This document shows, in pieces, positions 1-10,505 of a stretch of 64,000 bases of DNA (the first letter of the stretch is position 1; each line of letters begins with the position of its first letter). The notes under the pieces are model-generated. The model made no database searches, was not told the origin of the DNA, and saw nothing but the letters and a program-made list of their open reading frames with translations. Both the position numbers and the translations under genes were made by a program. Source of the DNA: Mytilus californianus (lineage: Eukaryota > Mollusca > Bivalvia > Mytilida > Mytilidae); NCBI RefSeq assembly GCF_021869535.1, contig NW_026262734.1:80910339-80974338 (forward strand), read 5' to 3'.

Positions 1-110
1 TTGTATCAACGTTGATTTTTGATTGAATATAGGTTGAAACTTATAATTAACATTGAAATAACGACACCCTGATATTGCAACAACATTGATTCATGTTGAA
101 ATAAGCAATT
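1..110. repeat. Partial dispersed element rich in CAACGTTGAA-type palindromes
   Basis: The first ~110 bases contain short self-complementary words such as TCAACGTTGA and TTGAAATAA spaced every 20-30 bases. The same vocabulary recurs at 10028-10196, where CAACGTTGAAAT is followed by a GTGCCGGGTGGG end. This looks like a MITE-like non-autonomous element cut by the window edge. Boundaries and class are inferred. Confidence 0.45.
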
Positions 111-1414
111 CCTTGCTTGCTGTTGGTTCATCTGTCATATGTGTGCGTCGTTACAAATTAAGACGGTTGGATTTTCTCGTTTGAATTGTTTAAAACAAAC
201 TGTGTCCAGGTCTTCTATCGCGAACTATACGATGTGGTGTGTGCTTATTGTTGAAGGCTAACCTCCACGTCAATTAGTAGCAATGCTCAATGCAAAGGGG
301 AAATAACTCACTCCTAATTATTTACCACATTCCAAACACGTACCCAGTTTACAGCTTCAAAAGGACGCTTGTGTACTCAAACCTCACGTTTGTTTCAAAC
401 ACTCAGATGACTTTGTTTGAGGAATGAGGTAATGATCTATAAATACCAAAGGTATTTTCCCATACAATTTCTATGGTAAGGCGGCATGTTAACGATGAAG
501 CAATAAAAATGAAGGATATTATTTATTAACTATAGTCCCCCTTTATATTTCGGTTCATTTTGAAGAATATTTCATATTGAGTTGATATATTCTATTGCAC
601 ATACATACATTTCCCGTACTTAGCTTAAAAATAGAGATAAAATTTGATATGGTGTTCCTCAATGACTAAGGTAAAAATGCAAACTACAGTTGTTTGTTCA
701 TGATTTCTTCACTTCCGGTTTTCCGATTCACAGAAAATACAGCAAACTTTTCACAACAGCAACTTTGCAGTATCCAGAAAATTAGTAGATCGTAATGAAT
801 ATTGATGATATATAGTTTTTCAGTCATCTAATGATTTCAGAAAAGTGCTCTAGGTCCAATAGTCGACTGGGTTGCAAGGTACATAAAAAAAAGGGGGGAG
901 ACAAAAATAGACGAATACTAGACAAATTGGACAGTCTACAAAAATGACAACTCAGAATGTTTATAAAGTCAACTGGCCATCAATAAATCATCATTGACTC
1001 AAAGTCAAAGTATAAAATTTAAAGTTTTGACTATGTAAATTATTTAATGAAAAAGACTGTGTCAGAAGAGAAATAATATTTAATGAAAAAGACTGTGTCG
1101 GAAGAGAAATCTCATCAACAATAGTCAATATCGTCTCTGATAAATTTTGAATCCCATTTTGAGTATACTAAAACATAAAAGACTACTTGGATCGTCTTTG
1201 GAGAGATCTGTATAGACATTTCAAGTTCACAACTTGTAATTTAATTGTTGGGTTTAGAATAATATATAAATAACAAATAAATTCAACCTTAACTTTTTTC
1301 TTCTTCAATAAAGTATATAAGAAATTGATTCAGATAAGTAGATATTTGAATTCACATTTTTTTATTGTGTCATTATCATAATATATTATATACATTCTTG
1401 AGACATCATCATCA
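111..1414. other. Intergenic, no gene seen
   Basis: There is no reading frame with coding character. Around 160-196 a short piece (GGATTTTCTCGTTTGAATTG) matches the dispersed element seen better at 26560-26945. A 36-bp direct duplication lies at 1041-1110. Otherwise this is unremarkable AT-rich sequence upstream of the decayed gene that begins at 1415; no promoter element can be defended. Confidence 0.6.
1041..1110 (+). repeat. Two-copy 36-bp direct repeat
   Basis: The 34-base words at 1041-1074 and 1077-1110 differ by one base (GTCAGAAG versus GTCGGAAG) and are separated by two As, so the period is 36 bp. Probably replication slippage. Confidence 0.9.
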
Positions 1415-1997
1415 ATGTCAAAAGAATTGAAAAGAAACCGAGTGGAGGTACTTATAAGATATATATATATATATATATACTGTTAGCACTTTATTTTTTA
1501 ATTGCAAAGTAAAATTTTTTAAATAAGTCAATTTTGTCTTGTTAAAATACATGTTTACAATTTATACCATACATTGTAGCTTTCATTTAATTGACACACT
1601 TGCAGCACTATTTTTCAAGGGATAAATGTGTTACATGTATTTTATAACTGTTATATTACGGACAGTTTTTTCCACTATACTGAACAAGTGCAGCAGTATA
1701 TTGATTGTTATCAGCTAGACAAAATCAAATCTACAATAAGGTATATGTGATTGCATGTACGTGTAAGGATATCTCCAGATATTGAGTATTTTACTATACT
1801 AATGCTATGCTAGCACTATGATTTTAATTTAATAGCATATTTTTATGTTTCTGCTTTTGTTATGAGATTCGTGTATTTATATATTTTTTTTTCAGTGTGA
1901 ACCAAGTAGTTCTGATCAAGAATTGGTGTTCAATACACCGGAGAAAAAAAGATTTAAGACCATTATTGTTAGACGGGAAAAACCAGAAGTAAAAATA
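1415..1997 (+). other. N-terminal exons 1 (1415-1447) and 2 (1896-1997) of the decayed coiled-coil gene
   Basis: Exon 1 begins with an ATG and encodes MSKELKRNRVE before a GAG|GTACTT donor. Exon 2 follows a T-rich tract ending CAG, encodes 34 residues beginning CEPSSSDQEL and containing FNTPEKKRF, and ends at ATA|GTATGT. Both junctions are phase 0, so the exons join in frame. The first intron carries a (TA)n run at 1459-1479. The start is inferred from the ATG plus donor; there is no transcript evidence. Confidence 0.6.
1459..1479. repeat. (TA)n microsatellite
   Basis: About ten uninterrupted AT dinucleotides, directly after the candidate exon-1 donor. Confidence 0.95.
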
Positions 1998-2089
1998 GTA
2001 TGTTTAGAGTCTGTTATTTATTTTTATACAAACACGTAAAAGACTAGAGTCAAGTACAATTATGTAAAAATGACATGTCTTCATGTTAT

Positions 2090-2520
2090 TTTAAGAAGTT
2101 TGAGGGTTATATTCATTTAAAGAGAGGGAAAAGATACCAGAGGGTCATTCAAACAAAAGTCAAAAGTAAACTGACAACGAACGCCATGGTCCTCACTTTC
2201 AATGATGTTTCACAACTCCTGGCATCGCAAAAAAAAACCAAAACACAAACAACAGTACACAAACACAAGATAAAAAAAACAAGACTGCACAACACAAACC
2301 CCACCAAAAACTAGGTGCGATCTCAGGTGCTCCGGAAGGGTAAACAGATCCTGCTCAACATGTGACACCCGTCTTGTTGATCATGTAAGTACAACCCCAG
2401 TTATACATTGTAAGTCTAATTTGCTAGGTCAAAGTCAGGGGAAAGGGACAGGAATGTTGTTGCAACAATAAGAACATATCCGTCGTTGTATGTTAAACAA
2501 ATATTCCATAACGGTCAACC
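2090..2520 (+). repeat. Dispersed bivalve-type repeat inside intron 2
   Basis: The stretch runs from AAGATACCAGAGGGTCATTC through CAACGAACGCCATGG, CCCCACCAAAAACTAGG, CAGGTGCTCCGGAAGGGTAA and TTCCATAACGGTCAACCAAC. I remember this word order as one of the commonest dispersed sequences in Mytilus genomes. It lies between exon 2 and the next coding block of the decayed gene. A 79-codon open frame at 2075-2314 is part of it and is not taken as a gene. Confidence 0.65.
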
Positions 2521-2711
2521 AACTGAAGAAAACAAAAACTTTGGGAAAATGATACATATTTGATTTTCTTTCAGTATTGTGTTTGAAGACAACAGCTATC
2601 AAACATGGCTGCCATCTTTACTCAAAATAGAAAATTATGCAAAACAATCATTAATAATCCTACAAACCAATTATTAGTTTGCAAGTGGAAATTTATTATT
2701 TCTTTATGCAG

Positions 2712-2971
2712 GTAAAAGATTCATTTGCCTTACGTTACATACAGAAAAATTAAGAACTGAGGAAAGAAAATATTGAATTGAGATCTGAAAACAAGCAACT
2801 AAGGGTAAGAAATAAAGATTTAGACATAAAAAAACAAAGGTTTGGAAGAAAAACTCAAAGAGTTGGAAGAAAAAAACAAAGATTTAAAAAAACAGCAAAT
2901 ATGGCAAGACAAAATTAAAGCCGAAATGAAAGTGTTTAGTGGTCAGATTGAGAGTTTCAAGAAAGAAAATT
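2712..2971 (+). other. Coiled-coil exon remnant of the decayed gene
   Basis: After an acceptor (TTTATGCAG at 2703-2711) the frame reads VKDSFALRYIQKN, hits a TAA at 2751, then continues ELRKENIELRSENKQLR with the acidic/basic heptad look of a coiled coil. A possible donor (AGG|GTAAGA, 2804/2805) exists, but the coil also continues past it after a frame change, reading LEEKLKELEEKNKDLKKQQ and ending in two TAA codons near 2971. Confidence 0.55.
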
Positions 2972-3023
2972 AATAAACAGTAATAATTTTAATTTAAATA
3001 TATATACATGTACTTATAGAAAT

Positions 3024-3215
3024 ATGTCTTCATCAGGACCAATTGCTGACAGCCTTAATATAAATTTTAAAACATTAGAACCTGGAAATGAAGAACAACT
3101 TGTCCAAAATATACCACAATTTATGACTAAAAATGGTTTAGTTATTGAACTTTTTATATATGCTAAATCTGAAAAAAGTGAAAAAACAATTCAACCAGAA
3201 TGCAGAGTAGCCTAA
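3024..3215 (+). other. Short open segment within the decayed gene
   Basis: An open frame of 63 codons (MSSSGPIADSLNINF at its start) lies after a TTATAG acceptor-like site. Just past its end another frame reads SLNIVENLRNRI and then, after one more shift, FNIINLPTLRAKLYKILAC. These look like residual coding sequence joining the 2.7-2.97 kb coil to the 3.3 kb coil. I do not recognise the domain. Confidence 0.4.
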
Positions 3216-3309
3216 ATATTGTCGAAAATTTGCGAAATCGAATTTAACATCATAAATTTACCAACTTTACGAGCAAAATTGTATAAAATTCTAGCATGTT
3301 AAAAAAAAA

Positions 3310-4140
3310 GGAGGAAAGGAACTAAAAACAATTAATAATGAACAATTCTACATACCGGTTCAGAGTTTGTCAAATACTCAGAGTGCAAAATTCAAGAGAA
3401 TTGTACAAGCATCACAAATATCAGTAATTAAGGAACTTAAGGAAGAAAATGAATTTCTTGAAAATGAAAAAAATAAAGTGGAAATAGTGAAAGAAAAATA
3501 TTTGAATATTAGAAAAGAGCGATTGTTATTAAAACGAAAACTCGATCGTGCTTTAAATAAATCTGAGAACAATAAAAAATTTAAGAATGAATGTTCAAAG
3601 CTGTCTGTTGTTAAAGACAGTCTCCTTAAGGAATGTAACAGCTTAAGGGAATCTGTTGAAAAACTTAAGTCTTTGAAAACAAAGTACGTTGAAATGTGTA
3701 ATGAAATGAAAGATATAAAGACAGATTTTAAACATAAGGAATTAGAATGCTTAAAACCTAAAAATGATAACAGTGATATGTTAGATGTTTAAGACGATAG
3801 TATAGAGACAATGGGAGAAGCAAAGAATACATTAGATGATACGGTTAGTGAAAACAATGATTTAAAAGAGGAAAATGACTATTTGACTGCACTTTTGCAT
3901 GATGATGATCAGATGGTGATTGACACCTGGGACGAAGAAAAACAAACTTTTAAGCCCGAACTAACTAAATGTATTATGAAACTGCTTGACCTTAACATCT
4001 CAGCTAGACATGTTTCAGATGTAGTTAAAGAAGTGTGCAAGATGTTCGGAAAAGTTCCAAAAAGGCTTTTTAGCAGAAAAACAGTTGATAGGATGAATGA
4101 CCAAAGACTTTCGTTGGCCTTAAAACAGACAGAATCTTTA
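3310..4140 (+). other. Central coiled coil and helical domain of the decayed gene
   Basis: One frame stays open from about 3310 to 4140 apart from the TAA at 3790-3792. The first ~140 residues are rich in Glu, Lys and Leu with heptad spacing (IKELKEENEFLENEKNKVE). After the stop an acidic stretch leads into EKQTFKPELTKCIMKLLDLN and a helical region ending in KRLFSRKTVDRMNDQ. The frame is lost at the A11 run 4143-4153, after which the family-like sequence resumes in another frame. Confidence 0.6.
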
Positions 4141-4160
4141 ACAAAAAAAAAAACCGAACA

Positions 4161-5445
4161 TTGTATTCAGATGAAACCTCCAAATATGGACTGTGTTTTG
4201 AAGTATTTGCTGCAACTGACGAAAACCAAAACAGCTATTTACTAGGCTTGCGTGAAATGTCATCTAAGAGTGCAGAAACGGTTTTAGATACATTACAAAC
4301 TATTTTGCAAGACATAACTGACTTGTGCTAGGAAAAAGAAAATAATGAAAAGAAAAGCAATGTCGGCTATAGACTGCTTTCTAATATAAGAAATACAATG
4401 TCCGATCGGTCTCAACAGAGAAAAAGTTTCATACAATACTGGAAAGTTTTCGGATTGATATTTTACCAGATTTTGTACAAAACTGGGATGAGTTGAGTCC
4501 TGATGAAAAGGATGTGTGCTCAAAAATGAAAATTTTTTTCTGTTCTCTGCATCTGTTGGTTAATTTTGCGGATGTATGCTCGGTGGCATTAGGAAAATTT
4601 GAAAAAACTTTTCAATAAATCGTTAGGTGCAGAGACACCTGAGGCAGACAGCGAAGACTCAGAGGTTAAAAATGCAGAATGTGGAACAATAAGGCTTATT
4701 CGAACATGCAGCAAATCATTTGCTAAAGGTGTTGATGAGAGAAATTGTGTACATGGGGATTTCAAAACTTGCATGAAAGCAATCGGTGACAAAGTAAACT
4801 TTATAAGATATAAACACAACAGCTTTAATGTGTTTTTCCAACTTGGACACACCACCTATCAGCATAGGAACAATATAAAAACATTTCTTGAATCCATTCA
4901 TGGCTGTACAAATAAACTTTTATCATCTGTTTTGGCAGATATCAAGGAACCATTGTATATTGTCGGTTCAAGAGCCTTAGGTTTAATATCCAAACTTGTT
5001 TGTGGGCTATTGTGGAGGAAAATTAAGGACAGTAGTCATGTATTTTATCTTAATGAACTTTTGTCTGCATTGTTGGATTTTTTGGAGATGGGCAAAGTAG
5101 ACAGTTCTATAATTCTATCAGGAAATTTGAAGCCATTTCCAGATCAAATCAATGATAATGATGAAATTTTAAATGAACTTCTTAAACCAGATGATTCTGA
5201 TGAACTGACTGTACAAATACTGCAATCTCTGTTTGCTGTTATTATTACTTTATTAAAGAGGCAAGCAAGTGACCATCTACCAGATGGGAAGTTTTCAACA
5301 CCTACTCAGCTGACACGAGAACAGACCAGAAGTTGTCTAAAACATAACAAATTACCAGAGTTTTTCTTCGGACAACTTGATTTCCTTATTAAGTACAGAC
5401 AAAATGCAACAACACTTTGTAATGAAGCTTATCTTTTTTTTTTCT
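4161..5445 (+). other. Core domain of the decayed gene, in three frames
   Basis: From 4161 the frame reads LYSDETSKYGLCFEVFAATD and GLREMSSKSAETVLDTLQ up to a TAG at 4329-4331, continues NVGYRLLSNIRNTMSDRSQQ, shifts near 4420 to ILPDFVQNWDELSPDEKDV, and shifts again near 4605 to a block of about 280 codons containing VGSRALGLISKLVCGLLWR and LTVQILQSLFAVIITLLKRQ. The last frame is lost in a T-rich run near 5440. The spacing between motifs is preserved across the shifts, which shows that the breaks are small indels rather than unrelated frames. Confidence 0.65.
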
Positions 5446-5461
5446 CATATAAACAGATGAA

Positions 5462-6185
5462 TGGCTTAATAACCTTCCTGCATCTGAAAGAAACCAGATG
5501 ATTGAGGACAGTAGAAAAGAAGGTAGAAAAATACGACATCAATTTAAAGAAAGATTAAAACAAATAGAATCAGAAAGATTAATAAAATTAAGAAAGAAGG
5601 AAGAGGAGATTAGACTCAAAAAGATCAAACAGCTACAGAAAAAACAAAATATGACAAATGACATTATGTACTTTGGACTATGGCAAAGTCATGAACAAGT
5701 TAGTCAACACTAAATGGAAATTTCTACAAATACAGAAAAAATAACAGCTATAAAGGCACAACTCAATTTTCGAAAAAACGTTCTAAAACAGATTCCGAGT
5801 GACAAATGCCTGTTTGCATTTTCTGTGGTAAAAAAGAAGTTTACTGTTGCTCAATTAGAATCAAATTTAAACACTTTAATTTCTGAATCAAAAACAACTA
5901 CATGTACTAATGAAAGAACCACTGTAAATAAACCACTACTAGTTGGAAAATGGATCGAGCATAAATTTGAAAACAATATCTTATATAAAGGAAAAGTATT
6001 GTTCGTTGTTCCTTGGTTCATTGAATGGTACAATGTTAAGCATGAAGGTGACTCAGCAGTGTATGTTTTTAAACTGCAAGAAGATTATGCAGCTGGCGAT
6101 TCTCCAGATGTTGGCCATGTCACCTTCGCAAGGTTTAATCAGACTCATGTTGACTTTGTTCAAATGTTAGTTTGTTCTTTGGTTG
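5462..6185 (+). other. C-terminal charged coil and small beta domain of the decayed gene
   Basis: The frame WLNNLPASERNQMIEDSRKE continues into a long Glu/Lys/Arg coil and the motif MYFGLWQSHEQVSQH, then a TAA at 5711-5713. It resumes with AIKAQLNFRKNVLKQ, KKKFTVAQLESNL and a terminal domain with LVGKWIEHKF, KGKVLFVVPWFIEWYNV and VFKLQEDYAAGDSPDV, which has the strand pattern of a Tudor/SH3-like fold (inference). The last ~15 codons before the TAG at 6218-6220 belong to the dispersed repeat that starts near 6190, so the true C-terminus is lost. Confidence 0.6.
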
Positions 6186-6189
6186 TTCT

Positions 6190-6432
6190 TTTGTTCCAAG
6201 TCTGGAGCCTCTGGCCTTAGTAAGACTTGTATGTTTTTTTATTTTTAGTTCATCTATGTTTCAGAGTTTTATGCGACATCCATTTTCACTGATCTGTTAA
6301 GGTCCAGCTGAAGCCCGCCTCTGAGTGCGGGATTTTCTCGCTGTGTTGAAGACCAATTGTTGGCCTAGGGCTGTTTTATGCTCTTTGGTCGGGTTGTTGT
6401 CTCTTTGACGCATTCCCAATTTCCATTCTAAA
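6190..6432 (+). repeat. Dispersed bivalve-type repeat, family R1
   Basis: The copy shows CTGGAGCCTCTGGCCTTAGT, TCCATTTTCACTGATCTGTT, GGTCCAGCTGAAGCCCGCCT, TTCTCGCTGTGTTGAAGACC and GGTCGGGTTGTTGTCTCTTT in that order. The same order occurs at 26158-26330 and, reverse-complemented, at 18183-18372 and 23131-23385. It marks the 3' limit of the decayed coiled-coil gene. The class (SINE, LINE tail or LTR piece) cannot be told from these copies. Confidence 0.75.
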
Positions 6433-7189
6433 CTTTATTTCTTAAACAGAATGGTTAGGTCATTAACAAAAAATGTCGTGGCATGATAGAGATATCAGTG
6501 TAAGAATTTTTTTTTATGTGTTGAAATATTGAACATTCTATAAACAGTAAAAGACCTCTTTTGCAAATTAAGGAATTTATTAGAAAACTAGATAATTTTA
6601 ACTATATTCAGATTGAAAGTACAAGAAATATATCCTAGATCATTAATACACTTGATTATATCTAGCGACACCACCAATTCTTAAATAAATTATGATAAAT
6701 TATGGTCTGTAAATATACTCGTACTACTAATAGTAAAGGTCTCTCTAGAAATATTCCATTGTATTTATTGTTATGTTACAATTTTTTTTATTGGTGCTTT
6801 TGTTTGTTTTTGTTGCTTTTTGTTGATTCTGTTGAATGCACGGAATCTTCTTGCAGTAATATGATAGTAAAAGCAGACATGTAAATATACAGATAAAAAT
6901 GACATTCTTCGCAAGATTTTTTGGATAAATATTTTAATATATAAAGGAAGAACAATACTTTTGGTTGTTTAAAAAATAGATGCATGTAAATTTTAATATA
7001 TTTTAACTTTGTACTCATAAATCATCTTTTAAAACTATTGTAGTTGCAGCTTTGTCTCTGTCATTTCAATTTGTGAGAAAATGTTTATAGACAATATTAA
7101 AGAACATGTTAACATTGAATATGACTATTATTGATATAAAAAAATTTTGAATCCAATAAATTAAGTTTAATTAATATATATGTTTTTGC
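6433..7189. other. Intergenic, no gene seen
   Basis: AT-rich sequence without coding character. Short open frames here are interrupted on all sides and show no recognisable motif. Confidence 0.6.
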
Positions 7190-7347
7190 AGGTTTAGAAG
7201 AGCATTGAGGTTTATAGAAGAGCAGTCAGTGAGATTTATAGAAGAGCAGTGAGGTTTATAGAAGAGCAGTCAGTGAAATTTATAGAAGAGCAGTGAGGTT
7301 TAAAGAAGAGCAGTCAGTGAGATTTATAGAAGAGCAGTGAGGTTTAA
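7190..7347 (+). repeat. 44-bp composite minisatellite (24+20 bp subunits)
   Basis: The motif TATAGAAGAGCAGT recurs eight times. Copies alternate between GAAGAGCAGTCAGTGA and GAAGAGCAGTGAGG contexts, so a 24-bp and a 20-bp subunit make a 44-bp unit repeated a little over three times. The array begins directly after a pyrimidine-rich acceptor-like TTTTTGCAG (7181-7190), probably by chance. Confidence 0.9.
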
Positions 7348-8139
7348 AACGAAAAACAGCTTAATACAGAAAAAAAGGTATCCAGAGCCAAGCCTTTTTG
7401 CAAAAATGACAGTAAATGTGTTATAATTTTAAAGTTTTATACCAGTGTATTCTTTACATAATAAAACTATGTTCATTTTTATTTAATTCTTGATGATTTG
7501 TCATGCTATTAATCATTCATTTAGAAAAAAAAAATTTTGACGAAAGGGAGATAATTTGATTTACAAAATTTATGATATTTTATATTTTTTGCAAAATTGT
7601 ATTTTTCTATGCGACACATCTTATTTAAAGGTATATATTTATTTTTATTAAACCAGTTAAGTAATTTTGGAAATAAAAAGTAAGCCAAATATAATTTATT
7701 TTTGAAAATATTCATAGTTGACGCTTTTTGTGGGGAATATTTAAGGTTAGATAATTTGACTGAAACTTTTTAAATCTTTAAACATGGAAAGAAAAAAAGT
7801 TATCACAGATTATCTTGTATTTATTGCTGTTTTATATCAGTTAGACTCTGAACTAGTGGAATGTTACTTCAAATTATTTAAAATATCACTAAAAAAATCA
7901 CTTGAGCATTTCTACAATTAGACTGATAGATATTTGTCTCATTGGCAACAATACCACATCTCCTTATATCTATAATAGTTAGTAACCACAAAAAATATTG
8001 TAGCCACATGACTCTACAGAGGACATCAGCAAGATTTGGAAAAAAAACAACAATACAACAGATGTCACGTTATGACAAAAACTCATATAGCCAAAAGGTG
8101 ATTAGTAAATGAATACAAATAGTCTTTTAATCAATTTTA
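7348..8139. other. Intergenic, no gene seen
   Basis: AT-rich sequence. Around 7930-7975 the words TTTGTCTCATTGGCAACAAT and CCACATCTCCTTATATCTAT are the tail of the dispersed family seen at 26560-26945. Confidence 0.6.
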
Positions 8140-8249
8140 CCATTTTCGTGAAAATGAATTGTAGTTTCCAAACTCCTCCAACCATTTCTGGTGCATAATC
8201 CTTCTTTAATTCAGCTTCTGTAATTTTGTGTGGGCATTCATTACTCTTC
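8140..8249 (-). pseudogene. Possible single decayed exon, beta-1,4-galactosyltransferase-like
   Basis: On the minus strand a pyrimidine-rich tract ending CAG (8250-8252) is followed by an open stretch reading KSNECPHKITEAELKKDYAP and then EMVGGVWK. A Tyr-x-Pro-Glu...Gly-Gly-x-Trp arrangement just ahead of the catalytic domain is what I remember from beta-1,4-galactosyltransferases. The Pro-x-x-Cys that should follow Trp is absent and no catalytic domain lies nearby, so this is at best an orphan exon. It could also be chance. Confidence 0.25.
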
Positions 8250-8403
8250 CTGAAAAAAGCAGCCACAAATAATATTTTGTAAACATAAGTTAACAATTAC
8301 GTAGAACGTCCAAGGTAGGGAATAAAATGTTATATAAGGCCGTTTTTTTATTTATTAATTTACATAAACGCGGATCTGTTTTTACCATTTTTGGCTCCTG
8401 TAC

Positions 8404-8650
8404 ATGTAGCAATGCCACCTATTTCGAGCATCAGGATCTATTGTAACAATGTTACCCATCTCGAGCACCAGGATCTATTGTAACAATGCCACCAATCTCG
8501 AGCAACAGGATCTATTGTAACAATGCAACCCATTTCGAGCACCTGGATCTGTTGTAACAATGCCACCCATCTCGGGCACCAGGATCTATTGTTACAATGC
8601 CACTCATCTCGGGCAGCAGGATCTATTGTAACAATGCCACCCGTCTTATT
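8404..8650 (+). repeat. 37-bp minisatellite, about 6.5 copies
   Basis: The unit begins AACAATGCCACCCATCTCGA and continues GCACCAGGATCTATTGT. Copies differ at a few sites (TTTCGAGC versus CTCGAGC or CTCGGGC; GCCACC versus GTTACC or GCAACC). It stands out by higher GC than its surroundings. Confidence 0.95.
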
Positions 8651-10027
8651 GATTGCAGACGATTATGTTTTAAATTTGATATGTATTAAAAAAAATATTA
8701 TTACAAATCAAATCAAATGTCTTTATTCCTAATTAAAGGGCCCATATAGAGCATATAAATCAACACAAATCACAAAGTTTACACAGTATCCACACAAACA
8801 AAACATGCAATCTAACATTCATACTGATTATTGATAATCAAAACTGTTACAAAATTTAAAAAAAAAAAATACATACCTTGACAGCTATTACCTCTACCAT
8901 TAAATCTTTTTTCCTAAAACTCGTAAGTTACTGTTCTGCCCTAATACATGTGCAGAAAATAAGAACAACATCGATCATCATCGCCAAGCAATATTTTTAA
9001 TTTTGTAAAATTCGAATGAAGGATAAAAATAAATCATTAAAAATTTCAGAGTATAGTTGACCATAATTAGAATAATGTGATTATGGATGACGGATTAAAA
9101 TTTTAGATAAAAAAGGGCAAGATGATAATCTTACTTCGCAAAAGTTCCTTTTCTTTAACAAATCAGCAGTAAAGAACTAAAATAAAATGTATGTAGGCTG
9201 AGTATACTGTTGCCAGATTATGTACATATTGATATAAAAGTTCAGTCATAAATAACGTACAACAAAAAAGACGTTTGGCACACTAAAGTCAGTAATGATA
9301 TCTGTACAACATGCAATATCGCGAGATTTAAAAAATATACACGTATGTGCATTTATAATCTCTCAATGAAAACATCACACAAGCATTAAAAGACAATGAA
9401 TACAGCAACGGATAATAATTTAAAGAAACACTTACATTTCTATGAATTCTTCTTTGCTGAAAACGGTCCTAAATATCGTCCAGGAAAATTGCACAATCTC
9501 CTGTGTTTGTATCACACTTGATGATTGCTGCCGCGTTTGAAAAAGGCGGCTATACACGTGCGATCATTCATTAATAAGCATCATGTCACGTGATAATTTT
9601 ATCAAAAGATTATTGGGAGTGCTAATCCTCGTGTATCAGCTGTATAGATTCCGCACTTTCACATGCTGCGTCTTATCTGTTTCAAATATTTCAAGATAAT
9701 AACAAATTAGTTAGTAGCATTTTTCGATGAGTGATAATTTATATTTTTGTATACTTTTATGATTTTGATAAACGTCCCGGTTAGACGTCGATTTGAGCTT
9801 ATATTTCTTTGGAATATTCCAAATTGTACTAGATATTGTACAAAAAATATTAAAAGGCAACATTGATTACAATTTTCCATAACAAAATCCTTATTTATGA
9901 ACTTTTGTTGATGCAACAACAAATGATGTACAACTATAATGATTCCCCTTTAACACTGATGGTGAATAATTTTTAGACCGATGCATACAAACTTTTTTCT
10001 CGACGAACCTCCATCGTCGACATGTCA
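8651..10027. other. Intergenic, no gene seen
   Basis: AT-rich sequence with short A runs. There is no frame with recognisable motifs on either strand and no repeat I can place. Confidence 0.55.
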
Positions 10028-10196
10028 ACAAACATTTAACGTTGAAAAAACATATTTATTTCAACCTAACTTCAACATTAAAATTCAACTAAAATTCAAC
10101 GTTTAAACAACTAACTTTCTGCAACATAACTTCGACGTCATGACAAAATACCAACCACATTTCAACGTTGAAATGACGGTGCGTGCCGGGTGGGTA
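10028..10196. repeat. MITE-like CAACGTTGAA dispersed element
   Basis: Repeated self-complementary words (ACGTTGAA, TTCAACGTT, TTTCAACGTTGAAATGACGG) end in GTGCGTGCCGGGTGGG. It is the same family as the partial copy at 1-110. The terminal structure suggests a DNA-transposon-derived non-autonomous element (inference). Confidence 0.5.
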
Positions 10197-10354
10197 AATT
10201 CTAAGTTTTTCTGCTCTTTTTAAACATGTTAAAAATATACATAAGTTATTCAATTCTTCAATATTTCTGACAAATAACAACTGGATAAGTTTGTATGCGG
10301 ATGGATTTCTCCAATAATACTTTTTATATACTTTTCTCGGATTTGACTATGTTT

Positions 10355-10505
10355 TTTGACAATGGTCTTAGACTTCGTACTTTATTTGGTCTTTTTAACA
10401 TTTTTTTATTCGAGCGTCACTGATGACTTTTTTTAGACGAAACGCGCGTCTGGCGAAAATATAACATTTTAGTCCTGGTAATTGTATCTATGATGAGTTT
10501 ATTTG
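10355..10505 (+). repeat. Dispersed repeat, family R2 (GACGAAACGCGCGTCTGGCG core)
   Basis: The words ACTTCGTACTTTATTTGGT, GTCACTGATGACTTTTTTAG and GACGAAACGCGCGTCTGGCG occur here. The reverse complement of this order is found at 18757-18872 and 23757-23855. I remember the core as very frequent in Mytilus. GACGAAACGCGCGTC is itself a near-palindrome. Confidence 0.7.

Larger units (their letters stand above)
1415..6185 (+). pseudogene. Decayed coiled-coil protein gene of an uncharacterised multicopy metazoan family
   Basis: Coding-like segments follow one another on the + strand from a candidate ATG at 1415 to about 6185. In order: two small spliced N-terminal exons, a Lys/Glu/Leu-rich coiled coil, a helical domain around 3880-4140, a central domain with motifs such as LYSDETSKYG, GLREMSSKSAE and ILPDFVQNWDELS, a long helical block, a charged Glu/Lys coil and a C-terminal small beta domain (LVGKWIEHKF to FIEWYNVKHEGD). 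The order and motifs resemble a recurrent uncharacterised family I remember from molluscs, cnidarians and fishes; the function is unknown to me. Lesions: in-frame stops at 2751-2753, 3790-3792, 4329-4331 and 5711-5713, and frame changes near 2830-2850, 3215-3240, the A11 run at 4143-4153, about 4420, about 4605 and the T run near 5435-5445. That many breaks argue for a pseudogene; those at homopolymers could in part be sequence error. Confidence 0.8.

Noticed and set aside
2075-2314. 79-codon open frame
   Set aside because: It lies within a common dispersed repeat; its composition (poly-Lys/Thr) follows the repeat DNA.
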